Shown: positions 8,799 to 17,458 of the stretch, one piece after another
Numbering within the stretch: position 1 is the stretch's first letter
How the letters are laid out: every line of letters begins with the position of its first letter
Assembly (NCBI RefSeq): GCF_025717045.1
Contig: NZ_JAOVZN010000004.1
Coordinates: 79,395-143,394 of the forward strand
DNA: 64,000 nucleotides
Direction: 5' to 3'
Origin: Flavobacterium sp. SH_e
GTDB taxonomy: Bacteria > Bacteroidota > Bacteroidia > Flavobacteriales > Flavobacteriaceae
Made by a program: the position numbers and the translations under genes
Notes under the pieces: model-generated
What the model was told of the DNA's origin: nothing
What the model saw: only the letters and a program-made list of their open reading frames with translations
Database searches by the model: none

Positions 8799-9380
8799 AT
8801 GCGAGGCAGACCATCAATATTTAATGAAGAAGAACTTTTAAAAAAAGCCCAGATTTTATTTTGGGAAAAAGGCTTCACTCCCACTTCACTTGAAGATCTC
8901 CTGGAGGCCATGCAAATTGGAAGTGGCAGTTTTTATAATACCTTCAAAGGCGGAAAAAAAGAACTTTTTTCTAAAGCACTTCAATTGCGACGAAATGATT
9001 TAAATCATTTCAAACAGCAGCTTATGGAAAGCGAATCACCTATTGATCTGATAAAAGACTTTTTTCGATCTCTCGCCGAAGCGGAAAAAAACAGCCATTT
9101 AATGGGGTGCCTGATTGTGAACACCATCATCGAAATGAGTTTTGTTGATCAGAAATTTCAAGATGATGCCTTGAACGTCTTAAAAGAAATGGAGCAGATG
9201 TATATTTGGGCAATTGAAAAAGCACAGAAAGAAGGCAGATTGCAGAGCAAAACCCATCCAGAAATTCTTGCGAGATATCTCGTTACATTTTGGAGCGGAC
9301 TAAATGTTTTAAGAAGAATGTATCCAGACAATGCAATCCTCAAAACTCAAATAGAAATGCAGCTTAGCATCATTAGCTAA
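8799..9380 (+). CDS. TetR/AcrR-family transcriptional regulator
   Basis: This 193-residue protein has the TetR N-terminal helix-turn-helix: RGRPSIFNEEELLKKA, then FWEKGFTPTSLEDLLEAMQI, then GSGSFYNTFKGGKKEL (about residues 3-55). An all-helical ligand-binding domain follows. TetR proteins are usually dimeric repressors that bind palindromes and leave DNA when a small molecule binds. It is divergent from the small-protein/DoxX/porin operon and upstream of the S33 peptidase gene, so it probably controls one or both. Its own terminator hairpin includes the stop codon. Confidence 0.88.
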   Translation: MRGRPSIFNEEELLKKAQILFWEKGFTPTSLEDLLEAMQIGSGSFYNTFKGGKKELFSKALQLRRNDLNHFKQQLMESESPIDLIKDFFRSLAEAEKNSHLMGCLIVNTIIEMSFVDQKFQDDALNVLKEMEQMYIWAIEKAQKEGRLQSKTHPEILARYLVTFWSGLNVLRRMYPDNAILKTQIEMQLSIIS

Positions 9381-9392
9381 GCCTTTTTTTTA
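9363..9392 (+). terminator. Intrinsic terminator overlapping the tetR stop codon
   Basis: GCTTAGC (9363-9369) pairs with GCTAAGC (9377-9383) around a 7-base loop, followed by a run of eight T. The right arm contains the TAA stop codon of tetR, so gene end and terminator are merged. Confidence 0.75.
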
Positions 9393-9476
9393 TCCATTTT
9401 TGTATCATTCAACACAAAATTAAATTTTAAACATTTTAAAGCATATATTACTGATTACTAATTTAAAACAATATTC

Positions 9477-10529
9477 ATGATTATTTACAACAGAGTTATT
9501 TTACTGATTTTTGCAATGCTTTTTCTAAACGCCTGCAATACGAAAGAGAATCAGTCTCAAACCGCCAGTACAGAACAAATTGCTTATTTCAAGGACAGCT
9601 CTAAAGGCATTAAGACAGGTGGAATCAAAATAGTAGAAATTACCACTCCAAAGGGAAAATTTAAGGTCTGGACAAAAACTGTAGGCAATAATCCTAAAAT
9701 TAAAGTATTGCTGCTTAATGGAGGTCCAGGAGCTACGCATGAATATTTTGAATGCATGGAGAGCTTCCTCCCTGCCGAAGGAATTGAATTTATTTATTAC
9801 GACCAGCTTGGCACTGGTAATTCTGAGAACCCGAATGATCCGTCATTTTGGGATCTGCCAAGATTTGTGGACGAAGTTGAACAGGTTCGAAAAGCATTAA
9901 ATCTGGACAAAGACAACTTTTATCTGTTGGGACATTCTTGGGGCGGCATTCTGGCAGCCGAATACGCCTTAAAATATCAGGAACATTTAAAAGGTTTAAT
10001 TATTTCTAATATGATGATGAGTGCTATTGATTACAGCAATTATTCCGAAGTTCTTGCCAAACAGATGAATCCGGATGTTTTGTCTCAATTGAGAGAAATT
10101 GAAAAAAATAAAGATTATAAAAATCCAAAATATATGGAACTGCTGATTCCAAATTTCTACGCAAAACATATTATAAGAATGAATATCAATGACTGGCCGG
10201 AACCGCTTAGCCGTTCATTCGCAAAAATCAATGAATCTCTATATGTTACAATGCAGGGACCGAGCGAATTCGGTATTTCGGGTAAACTAGAAAAATGGGA
10301 TATCAAAAATCAAATTTCTAAAATCTCTGTACCAACATTATCAATTGGTGCTAAATATGACACCATGGATCCAAAGCACATGCAATGGATTGCCTCAGAA
10401 GTCCAAAACGGAACTTACCTGTACTGTGATAAAGGAAGTCACATGAGTATGTACGATGATCAGCAAACATACATGAAAGGACTTATTAAGTTTATAAAAG
10501 ATACTGACAAGGCATCACAAAAGTTATAA
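9477..10529 (+). CDS. Proline iminopeptidase-like lipoprotein (S33 family)
   Basis: This 350-residue protein has a lipoprotein signal ending in FLNAC (Cys20). The alpha/beta hydrolase domain follows the proline-iminopeptidase pattern: LLNGGPGATHEYFE, then FIYYDQLGTGNSENP, nucleophile Ser154 in LLGHSWGGILAAEYA, an acid probably in GAKYDTMDP, and His in KGSHMSMYDD. Such S33 enzymes release N-terminal residues from small peptides or hydrolyse related amides. Here it should work in the periplasm or on the surface. It is followed after 37 bases by the TlpA-like gene on the same strand. Confidence 0.85.
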   Translation: MIIYNRVILLIFAMLFLNACNTKENQSQTASTEQIAYFKDSSKGIKTGGIKIVEITTPKGKFKVWTKTVGNNPKIKVLLLNGGPGATHEYFECMESFLPAEGIEFIYYDQLGTGNSENPNDPSFWDLPRFVDEVEQVRKALNLDKDNFYLLGHSWGGILAAEYALKYQEHLKGLIISNMMMSAIDYSNYSEVLAKQMNPDVLSQLREIEKNKDYKNPKYMELLIPNFYAKHIIRMNINDWPEPLSRSFAKINESLYVTMQGPSEFGISGKLEKWDIKNQISKISVPTLSIGAKYDTMDPKHMQWIASEVQNGTYLYCDKGSHMSMYDDQQTYMKGLIKFIKDTDKASQKL

Positions 10530-10566
10530 AGAAACTTGATATTATTTACTGTACATACATTTTAAA

Positions 10567-11634
10567 ATGATAAATATTAAAACCCTAAAATTAATCTTGT
10601 TCTTCGTCGCTTTGAATACTTCTATTCATAGCCAAACTACAGCAGACCGAACCGTTAAAGCTTTTACCTTAAAGGGAAGCGTAAAAGGTGATATGACTGA
10701 TAGTTTTGCATATTTATATTACGGAGATATTCAGGATAGTGTAAAAATTGAAAATAAGCAATTTGAATTTAAAGGTTCTGTAAAAGATACCGTTGTAGCG
10801 AAAATATATTTGCCATCTGCTGCTAATGCTCCGCAATTCTATCTGGAAAACAATGCAATAACTATTAATATCAGTGTTGACAAAGCTCTAAAAGATGGAA
10901 AATCTATACAGACTATGCATATCGATACCGTTAAAGGATCTTATTCTTCAGAATTGCAGAAGGAATACTTAAATTTCTATAAGTCGAACGCAGGCAAAAA
11001 AGATTTTAGCAAATTGTTGTATTCAAAATTAACAACATTTTTTAGTAAACATCATTCTCATCCTTTCAGCGGGGCAATTTTGGCAGAGCTAGCGCTTATA
11101 AATCCAATTTTGGACAAACAGCAGCTTACTTCATTATATTCGATTTTAGATATTTCCAAACAAGATAGCCAATACCTTAAATTATATAAAAAAGGAATTG
11201 AGAAATTTGACACTTACGCTGTTGGAAAACCTTTTTTAGACTTTAAACTTCCAGATCAGGATGGCAATTTAGTTGGCCTTGAGAAATATAAAGGAAAAAT
11301 AGTGCTTATTGATTTCTGGGCTTCGTGGTGTGCGCCCTGCAGGAAAAAAAATCCTGAATTGATTGGTTTAAAGCAGGAATTTGCATCTCAAGATTTTGAA
11401 ATCATTGGAATTTCAAGGGACAAAAATAAAAAGCAGTGGACTGATGCGATAGCAAAAGATCAATTAAGTTGGACAAATTTATTAGATCAAGATCAAAAAA
11501 TGGAAAATACAATGGGAATAGAAAACATCCCTTATAATTATTTGCTGGATGAAAAAGGCATAATAATAGGTGTCAATCTTACCGCAGAGGAAATCAGAAA
11601 AACGGTGTCAGATTCACTAAAAAACAAAAGTTAA
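10567..11634 (+). CDS. TlpA-like thiol-disulfide protein with DUF4369 N-terminal domain
   Basis: This 355-residue protein has a signal peptide ending near IHSQT. A DUF4369-like beta domain (about residues 35-115) is followed by a helical linker and a C-terminal TlpA/AhpC-TSA thioredoxin domain. The active site WASWCAPC has Cys255 and Cys258. It should act in the periplasm as a thiol reductase or disulfide-handling protein. It lies 37 bases after the S33 peptidase gene, probably in the same transcript, and is followed by a strong bidirectional terminator. The window has a second larger protein of this type at 26618. Confidence 0.88.
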   Translation: MINIKTLKLILFFVALNTSIHSQTTADRTVKAFTLKGSVKGDMTDSFAYLYYGDIQDSVKIENKQFEFKGSVKDTVVAKIYLPSAANAPQFYLENNAITINISVDKALKDGKSIQTMHIDTVKGSYSSELQKEYLNFYKSNAGKKDFSKLLYSKLTTFFSKHHSHPFSGAILAELALINPILDKQQLTSLYSILDISKQDSQYLKLYKKGIEKFDTYAVGKPFLDFKLPDQDGNLVGLEKYKGKIVLIDFWASWCAPCRKKNPELIGLKQEFASQDFEIIGISRDKNKKQWTDAIAKDQLSWTNLLDQDQKMENTMGIENIPYNYLLDEKGIIIGVNLTAEEIRKTVSDSLKNKS

Positions 11635-11684
11635 GCTTGCCAGCCGGAAAAAGCAGACTTAAAACAGAATAGATTATAAATGTA

Positions 11685-11715
11685 AAACCTCCAAAGTTTC
11701 AAATTTTGGAGGTTT
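11685..11715. terminator. Bidirectional terminator between tlpA-like gene and gap
   Basis: AAACCTCCAAA (11685-11695) pairs perfectly with TTTGGAGGTTT (11705-11715). T-rich tracts on both sides let it end the rightward tlpA-like transcript and the leftward gap transcript that converge here. Confidence 0.75.
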
Positions 11716-11745
11716 GCTTTTTAAATAAAGTAAGATGATTTCTTT

Positions 11746-12729
11746 TTACAATTCTTGAATCTGTCTGATCATTTGGTTTGTAAATCCCCATTCGTTATCG
11801 TACCATGCCATAACTTTTACAAGGTCACCATCGACTACGCGGGTCATTTCAAGATCTACAGTTGCTGCAAAAGCATTTTTGATCATATCGGAAGAAACCA
11901 AAGGTTCATCGCTTACATCCACTACTTTTTTATACCTGTCGGTTTGAGCTTCCTCTTTTAGAATAGCATTAATTTCCTCGACAGATGTTGGACGTTCTGT
12001 AACAAATGTGATATCCGATATAGAACCAATTGGCACTGGAACTCTCACTGCAATACCATCAAATTTTCCTGCATATTCAGGAAGTGCTTTTGTAACTGCA
12101 ATTGCAGCTCCTGTTGCTGCCGGCGCTGAATTTATTGCTGCGCCGCGCCCCATGCGAGGCTCTTTTTTTGATGGCGCATCTACCAATGTCTGCGATGCTG
12201 TATAAGCGTGAGTCGTATTAAGTATTGCCTTTTTTATTCCAATTCTTCTTCCGATTATTTCTATAATTGGTCCAATATTGTTGGTTGTACAGCTTGCACA
12301 GGAGAATATAGAAACTTTTCCTTCTTCGGTATTTACACCGTGTACGATTGTTGGAGTATCTTTTGTCGGACCAGAAATCACTACAAACTTAGCGCCCGCC
12401 GCAATATGCTTTTCTGCATCTGGTTTATTGGTGAAAAACCCTGTGCTTTCAATCGCCACTTCAACATCTAATTCTCTCCAAGGTAATTCTGCAGGGTCTT
12501 TTATTGCTGTATAGCGAATTGATTTTCCGTCAATCACTATTGAGTCTCCATCTATACTCACCTTTTTTTCAAATCTTCCATAGATACTATCATACTTTAA
12601 AAGGTAAACTGCATTTTCTATGCTCATTAAATCATTAATCCCCACGACTTCAAGCTCAGGAGTTTCTAAAATAATTTTAAGAGCAGCTCTTCCTATTCGG
12701 CCAAAGCCATTGATTGCTATTTTTTTCAT
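11746..12729 (-). CDS. gap: Glyceraldehyde-3-phosphate dehydrogenase, type I
   Basis: This 327-residue protein has the full GAPDH layout: Rossmann motif INGFGRIGR at the N-terminus, Asp32 in GINDL (favouring NAD), catalytic Cys147 in SCASCTTNN, His in LNTTHAYTAS, and C-terminal WYDNEWGF. It catalyses phosphorylating oxidation of glyceraldehyde-3-phosphate in the cytoplasm. The gene stands alone, between a terminator and a 138-base gap, among hydrolase and transporter genes. It may therefore be an accessory isozyme rather than the main glycolytic copy. The active-site context SCASCTTNN differs from the common SNASCTTNC. Confidence 0.93.
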   Translation of the reverse strand: MKKIAINGFGRIGRAALKIILETPELEVVGINDLMSIENAVYLLKYDSIYGRFEKKVSIDGDSIVIDGKSIRYTAIKDPAELPWRELDVEVAIESTGFFTNKPDAEKHIAAGAKFVVISGPTKDTPTIVHGVNTEEGKVSIFSCASCTTNNIGPIIEIIGRRIGIKKAILNTTHAYTASQTLVDAPSKKEPRMGRGAAINSAPAATGAAIAVTKALPEYAGKFDGIAVRVPVPIGSISDITFVTERPTSVEEINAILKEEAQTDRYKKVVDVSDEPLVSSDMIKNAFAATVDLEMTRVVDGDLVKVMAWYDNEWGFTNQMIRQIQEL

Positions 12730-12867
12730 TTCGAAATTTTAATAGTTATTAATATTTTTACGATTGATCTTAAAGATAAGTATTTTCCGAATACGCACAA
12801 TTTAATTACTTCATTTTAAAACACTTACACTTTTAGATATATTTTTTTTTAAGCTCATAGAAGTTTG

Positions 12868-13629
12868 TTACAGAGTAAAAAAGTATACCGCAATGATACC
12901 TCCGACCACAATTATTAATTTTCTAACCAGTTCCTGATTCATATGTCTAGAAAATACTGCCCCATAATAACCGCCAATAATTCCTCCTATTGTCAGCACA
13001 ATGGTAATTTTCCAGTCTATTAAACCCGAAAATATAAAGCATAACGCAGCAATTCCATTGTTTACTGTAACCATCAGCACTTTTAATCCATTCATTTCAT
13101 TTAAATCTTTCATTCCGTAAAGGGTGAAAAGAGTAAGAATCATGATTCCTATTCCAGCATTAAAATACCCGCCATAAAAGTTAATCAGAAACAACGGAAG
13201 TAGTTTTCCATGTGAATATTGAAAATGTCCGCTTCCGGAAGTAACTTTTTGAAAATAAGCCAATATAGGTTTGCTAAACGCAAATGTTCCCCAAGATATC
13301 AGGTGAAAATAAGGAACCAAAGATTTAAAAAGTTTGGGATCTGTCATGACCATTACCGTTGCACCGCATAATCCACCGATTCCGCTAATCAGTAAAATAA
13401 TTTTCAAATCTTTTGACTGGATGCGAATGTCATTTTTGAATGCCTTAACACTGGCTACATTTCCAAACCACATAGACACGCAAGTCATAGCATTGGCTCG
13501 AATTGACGAAACTCCGTTTAAAACTAAACTTGGAAAAACGATAAACCCGCCCCCGCCTGCAAAAGCATTTACAGCTCCGCCCACTATGGAGGCTAAAAGT
13601 AACAGTCCGTATTGAAGATAATTTTCCAT
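12868..13629 (-). CDS. TSUP (TauE/SafE) family membrane transporter
   Basis: This 253-residue protein is almost wholly hydrophobic, with about eight membrane helices. The start LLLASIVGGAVNAFAGGGGF carries the glycine-rich, N-A-F-A-G-G-G motif of TSUP transporters. Relatives export or import sulfite, sulfoacetate or other small organic acids. It begins 2 bases after the hydrolase at 13632 and ends the operon 15868-12868, so it may move a substrate or product of the hydrolases. The substrate is inferred from context only. Confidence 0.85.
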   Translation of the reverse strand: MENYLQYGLLLLASIVGGAVNAFAGGGGFIVFPSLVLNGVSSIRANAMTCVSMWFGNVASVKAFKNDIRIQSKDLKIILLISGIGGLCGATVMVMTDPKLFKSLVPYFHLISWGTFAFSKPILAYFQKVTSGSGHFQYSHGKLLPLFLINFYGGYFNAGIGIMILTLFTLYGMKDLNEMNGLKVLMVTVNNGIAALCFIFSGLIDWKITIVLTIGGIIGGYYGAVFSRHMNQELVRKLIIVVGGIIAVYFFTL

Positions 13630-13631
13630 TT

Positions 13632-14528
13632 TTAGTGTTGTTGCAGTGAGTTGTAATAATAATCGATTATTGCCCCAGCAATCTCAACCCCAAATTCTTC
13701 TAAGGCAAAATGGCCCGTGGGATAAAAAATTAGCTTTGAACTTGGCAAAGCATTATGAATAGCGATCGCTCCTTCCTTTAGAAACACTTCATCATTTTCC
13801 CCCCAAACGATTAATGTAGGAAATTGTGATGCTATCAATTTTTCCTGCCAAGCTTTATAAAAAGCAAGATTATTTCCGTAGTCTTTTTTAATAGCCAAAT
13901 GAATTTCTCTTAAGCCTATTCTTTGCATTAAAAATTGATCTAAGTGATACGATTCTGGAGCAATTTTATTCAAATTGGAAACGCCTGTAAGATATTCCCA
14001 TTTGATATAATCGAATTCAACCAGCTTTTCTAGTTTTGCGCTGTTTTCGCTGTTTTCATTATCAAAGAGAAACATTGAGTTTTTAATTCCCTGTCCGAGA
14101 CCTTCTTCATAAATGTTTCCATTCTGAAAAATGAGCATTTCGACTGCTATACTACTTTTTGCAATTACGTGCATCAGAATTGGCGCACCATAATCAAAAA
14201 GGTAAAAGCTCGTTTTTGTGATATTCAGTTTTTCTAAGAATCCTGCTATTATTAGAGCAAAATTTTCAAAAGTATACGCAAACTTATCTTTTTCTGGAAC
14301 AGCACTAAAACCAAAGCCTGGTAAATCGGGAGCAAGAATATGAAATTGCTCTGAAAGCATCGGAATTACATTCCGAAACATATGCGATGACGACGGATAT
14401 CCGTGAAGCAGCAGGAGATTTGGTTTCCCTTCCTCTCCTGCTTCTCGGTAAAAAATTTCCGTATCATTTACATAAATGCTTTTGTAAGCGACTGCGCAGG
14501 CTTGCTCCGTGATCGATTTATTAGTCAT
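13632..14528 (-). CDS. Cytoplasmic alpha/beta hydrolase, Asp-nucleophile type
   Basis: This 298-residue protein carries LLLHGYPSSSHMFRN, then the aspartate elbow in FYLFDYGAPILMH, an acid in WGENDEVFL and His in PTGHFALEEFG. The Asp in DYGAP puts it with epoxide hydrolase/haloalkane dehalogenase-like proteins. It is a paralogue of 14546 (17 bases upstream in the same operon) and of the exported 1086 protein. No signal peptide is present. The cluster of three related enzymes suggests a family of related substrates, unknown here. Confidence 0.82.
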   Translation of the reverse strand: MTNKSITEQACAVAYKSIYVNDTEIFYREAGEEGKPNLLLLHGYPSSSHMFRNVIPMLSEQFHILAPDLPGFGFSAVPEKDKFAYTFENFALIIAGFLEKLNITKTSFYLFDYGAPILMHVIAKSSIAVEMLIFQNGNIYEEGLGQGIKNSMFLFDNENSENSAKLEKLVEFDYIKWEYLTGVSNLNKIAPESYHLDQFLMQRIGLREIHLAIKKDYGNNLAFYKAWQEKLIASQFPTLIVWGENDEVFLKEGAIAIHNALPSSKLIFYPTGHFALEEFGVEIAGAIIDYYYNSLQQH

Positions 14529-14545
14529 TTATCTCTATTAAATGA

Positions 14546-15415
14546 TTAATTTTTACCCGTTTTTCTGATAAGGAAATCTTTAATAAGTTCTGAAATTTCA
14601 TCTCCAAAACTTTCCAATGCAAAATGCCCTGTCGGAAACAAATGAAATTCAAGATTTTTCACGTCTTTTTTGAAAGCTTCAGCTCCCACGCCTGGAAAAA
14701 TATAATCATCTTTTCCGTAAACAATCAGCATTTCTGGATTGTATGTTCTAAAATATTCCTGCCATTCAGGGTATAAAGGCACATTGGTTCTGTAATCATA
14801 AAAAAGTGCCAGCTGAATATCCCCATTTTCAGGACGTTCCAAGTGTCGCAAATCAATTTCCCAATTGTCTGGAGAAACTACTGAAGTATCTGGAACGTTG
14901 TGTGTATATTGCCATTTCAGTCCATCAGGAGCATGGAAAGTGCTTAATGTAGCTGCCGCTTCTTTATCATTTCTGTCTTTCCACAACGCTCTAAAAGGAT
15001 CCCAGAAAGTTTCCAATCCTTCTTCGTATGCGCAACCGTTCTGCACAATAAGTGTTTCTATTTGGTTTGGATTTCTGCTTGCAATTCTAAAACCAACAGG
15101 CGCACCGTAATCCATTAAATAAAGACTGAATTTTTTGATTTCCAATTCATCCAATAACGTTTTAACTATGTTGCTGAAATTTTCAAATGTATAGTCAAAA
15201 TCCTTAATTGGCGGCTGCTCACTTCTACCGTAACCAGGATAATCTGGAGCTATTACGTGAAAATCATCTGCAAGATAATTTATCAGATTGCGAAACATGT
15301 GCGAAGATGTCGGGTATCCGTGAAGCAGTACTAATGTCGGTTTTTGTTTATCTCCTGCTTCTCTGTAGAAAATTTCGACTCCGTTCACTTTTCTTGTGTG
15401 GTAACTTGTTTTCAT
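14546..15415 (-). CDS. Cytoplasmic alpha/beta hydrolase, Asp-nucleophile type
   Basis: This 289-residue protein has LVLLHGYPTSSHMFRNL, VIAPDYPGYGRSEQP, the nucleophile aspartate in LYLMDYGAPVGFRIA, an acid in YGKDDYIFPG and His in PTGHFALESFG. It is probably an epoxide hydrolase/haloalkane dehalogenase-like enzyme acting in the cytoplasm. It follows the DUF1348 gene by 42 bases and precedes its paralogue at 13632 by 17, in the operon that ends with the TSUP transporter. The substrate is unknown. Confidence 0.83.
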   Translation of the reverse strand: MKTSYHTRKVNGVEIFYREAGDKQKPTLVLLHGYPTSSHMFRNLINYLADDFHVIAPDYPGYGRSEQPPIKDFDYTFENFSNIVKTLLDELEIKKFSLYLMDYGAPVGFRIASRNPNQIETLIVQNGCAYEEGLETFWDPFRALWKDRNDKEAAATLSTFHAPDGLKWQYTHNVPDTSVVSPDNWEIDLRHLERPENGDIQLALFYDYRTNVPLYPEWQEYFRTYNPEMLIVYGKDDYIFPGVGAEAFKKDVKNLEFHLFPTGHFALESFGDEISELIKDFLIRKTGKN

Positions 15416-15457
15416 AATTTTAATTTATTAGGGTTATTAATTCTTTAGTTTTTAAAA

Positions 15458-15868
15458 TCAGATAAATTTTCGTTCACTCTCTTTAATAGGCAGATCATTA
15501 ATGCTTGCGTATCTTCTTCTCATTAATCCCTCTTCATCAAATTCCCAATTTTCATTTCCGTATGCTCTAAACCACTGGCCGTTTACATCTCTATATTCAT
15601 ACTCAAATCTCACAGCAATGCGGTTTTCTGTATGCGCCCAGTATTCTTTTTTTAGTTTATAATCGAGTTCTTTTTCCCATTTATGAGACAGAAAATCAAT
15701 AATTTCATCACGACCGTTTATAAATAGGTGTCGATTTCTCCATTCGCTGTCTATAGTGTAAGCTTGGGCAACTCTCTGCGGATCGCGGCTGTTCCATCCA
15801 TCTTCCGCAAGCTGTATTTTCTCAAGGGCTGTTTCTAAAGTAAATGGTGGTATTGGAAATTTTTTCAT
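15458..15868 (-). CDS. DUF1348 (NTF2-like fold) protein
   Basis: This 136-residue protein matches DUF1348, a small NTF2-like group: [21 protein letters not shown], then [12 protein letters not shown], then [13 protein letters not shown] and the C-terminal [15 protein letters not shown]2-like proteins form cone-shaped pockets and often bind or transform small ligands; this group has no agreed reaction. It is the first gene of the operon that continues with two alpha/beta hydrolases and a TSUP transporter. It starts about 105 bases downstream of the predicted start at the shared block 15977-16048. Confidence 0.88.
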   Translation of the reverse strand: MKKFPIPPFTLETALEKIQLAEDGWNSRDPQRVAQAYTIDSEWRNRHLFINGRDEIIDFLSHKWEKELDYKLKKEYWAHTENRIAVRFEYEYRDVNGQWFRAYGNENWEFDEEGLMRRRYASINDLPIKESERKFI

Positions 15869-15976
15869 GTCGAAATATTTAAAGGTTACTACTATTGATG
15901 CTTGCTTTCTTAAAAAATAATCAGCTATAGAGATGAACAGGCTATAAATTATTTATCTGCTTTGTTGATTATCTGA

Positions 15977-16048
15977 AGCAAAATTATAGCTGCAGGAAAG
16001 TTTACTAACTGTGAAAAATTCACTAAAGATTATAATTATCCAAGATTT
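15977..16048 (-). promoter_or_regulatory. Promoter with shared upstream block (site 2)
   Basis: On the minus strand TAATTTTG (15984-15977 region) is the -7 element. Upstream are GTGAAAAATTCAC (16011-16023), GATTATAA (16028-16035) and AAGATTT (16042-16048). Distances from the -7 element to every part equal those at site 1 (34 bases to the palindrome, 65 to AAGATTT). The gene served is the DUF1348 gene at 15868. Confidence 0.6.
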
Positions 16049-16094
16049 GAGTTTTTTGATGATTTTTTGTGGTTGTCAGATGACATAGTTCTAG

Positions 16095-16132
16095 AAACTC
16101 TTATAATCAATTGATTTAAAAACACTTATAAT
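16095..16132 (+). promoter_or_regulatory. Direct repeat AAAC(T/A)CTTATAAT, two copies
   Basis: AAACTCTTATAAT (16095-16107) and AAACACTTATAAT (16120-16132) are 25 bases apart in the same orientation and differ at one base. The core TTATAAT(C/T) also occurs, on the opposite strand, inside site 2 (16028-16035). Direct repeats of this size suit an AraC-family protein, and such a gene follows at 16431. Confidence 0.45.
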
Positions 16133-16430
16133 TAAACAGTTAAAAAAATCAGATTTGGATATAATTGTTTTAATTTTAAAAGAAAAAAATAATGGATATT
16201 CAAATACCTATATTTGACAGTATTAGAGATGTCTTTGATTGGACGGGACTTTCCTCGGAATGTTTGATATTCGAAGAGATATCGCAAAAGTCTTCACTTT
16301 AGCTAAAATCTTTAAATTTTATAATTTTATGTCAGAAATGGTGCCTGCCAGATATTATTTTTTTACGCAACTTTGAAAAAAAATAAAAGCGCAGTTTCAA
16401 GCTTAAGAAATTGTTTATAAGCGAATTAGA

Positions 16431-17357
16431 ATGATACCACAGCTGACTACCTTAAGTAAACTTGATGATTGTCTGGCATTTATGAAGTTGCCAGATAATT
16501 ATAGCAATAATACAGATTTTGCTGCATTAAAACTGCATGAGATGAGTATCAATACACCATGCATATCACCTACTTTTCGGCCTTCCTTTTATAATCTCAC
16601 CATAATTGCAAACGGCTCTGGAAACTGTATGGTAGGAAATGAGAACTTTGAACTTCGTTCAGGCAATGTATTTATTTCTCGCCCAGATTCATTTCTTTCG
16701 AGCAACTGGAGTGTTATCGGAAAAGTGTACCATATTTGTTTCAGTAAGGATTTTGTTTCAGAATATTTACCCGAAGGAATCAATTCTATTATGAACACAG
16801 ACAAAATGAATGGCTGTACAAAAACGCTGTCAAAAGAAACTATGCTCTACCTCGAGCAGACTTTCATTGAAATTTTTGATGAGAATAATTCTTTTTTGCC
16901 TTACAAAGAAGAAATGCTGGCCAATCTTACCCTTTGTCTACTGTTTACAATACAGCAGCAGGATAAAGAAAAACCGTATTCCAAAATAGAAAAAAACACC
17001 TCAATTGTTAATGCTTTTCGCCAAAATTTAGATGATAATTTCAACAATCTGCTTACCGGAAAAAACAGTGTTGTGATGCGTACCAAAGAGCACGCAAAGC
17101 TTCTGAATTTAAATGAAAACCACCTTTGCAAAGTAATCAGTAATTCAACAAATAAAACGATTAATGACTGGATCAATGAAAAAATGGTTGATGAAATTAA
17201 TTATCTCTTGAAGCATTCAGACAAATCAATCAAAGAAATTGCAGCATTGTTTGCTTTTACAGACGTGAATCATTTTTACACCTACTTTAAATCACAGACA
17301 TTACATGCCCCAGGCGCTATTAGAAAAGACTTTTTAAATAATAAATTTAACTCCTAA
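16431..17357 (+). CDS. AraC-family transcriptional regulator
   Basis: This 308-residue protein has an N-terminal cupin-like sensor part (GNENFELRSGNVFISRPD at about residues 68-85) and a C-terminal AraC-type double helix-turn-helix (about 200-300). The HTH includes HAKLLNLNENHLCKVIS and the second helix pair SIKEIAALFAFTDVNHFYTYF. It is closely paralogous to the protein at 18422: both begin with M-P-LTTL-KL-D-LAFM-LP. It is divergent from the DUF1348/hydrolase operon, so it may activate it through the repeats at 16095 and the block at 15977. Confidence 0.9.
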   Translation: MIPQLTTLSKLDDCLAFMKLPDNYSNNTDFAALKLHEMSINTPCISPTFRPSFYNLTIIANGSGNCMVGNENFELRSGNVFISRPDSFLSSNWSVIGKVYHICFSKDFVSEYLPEGINSIMNTDKMNGCTKTLSKETMLYLEQTFIEIFDENNSFLPYKEEMLANLTLCLLFTIQQQDKEKPYSKIEKNTSIVNAFRQNLDDNFNNLLTGKNSVVMRTKEHAKLLNLNENHLCKVISNSTNKTINDWINEKMVDEINYLLKHSDKSIKEIAALFAFTDVNHFYTYFKSQTLHAPGAIRKDFLNNKFNS

Positions 17358-17458
17358 AAAACATAAAATTATCGGCAAATCGCTCCCTTTTCTTCCTTAT
17401 GATGACCTTCACATTCTGTAATCCGTACTCAATTATTAAATATTTAAGTTTTTAGAAA

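Larger units (their letters stand above)
15869..16430. other. Divergent regulatory region between DUF1348 operon and araC gene
   Basis: This 562-base stretch lies between the leftward operon at 15868 and the rightward AraC gene at 16431. It holds site 2 of the shared block (15977-16048) and two direct repeats AAAC(T/A)CTTATAAT (16095-16132). A 36-codon open frame at 16192-16302 starts with ATG but shows no recognisable similarity, and I do not call it a gene. The rest is AT-rich. Confidence 0.6.

Noticed and set aside
16192..16302. A 36-codon frame with ATG upstream of araC
   Set aside because: Too short and without recognisable similarity or a clear promoter; kept only as a note in the gap description.
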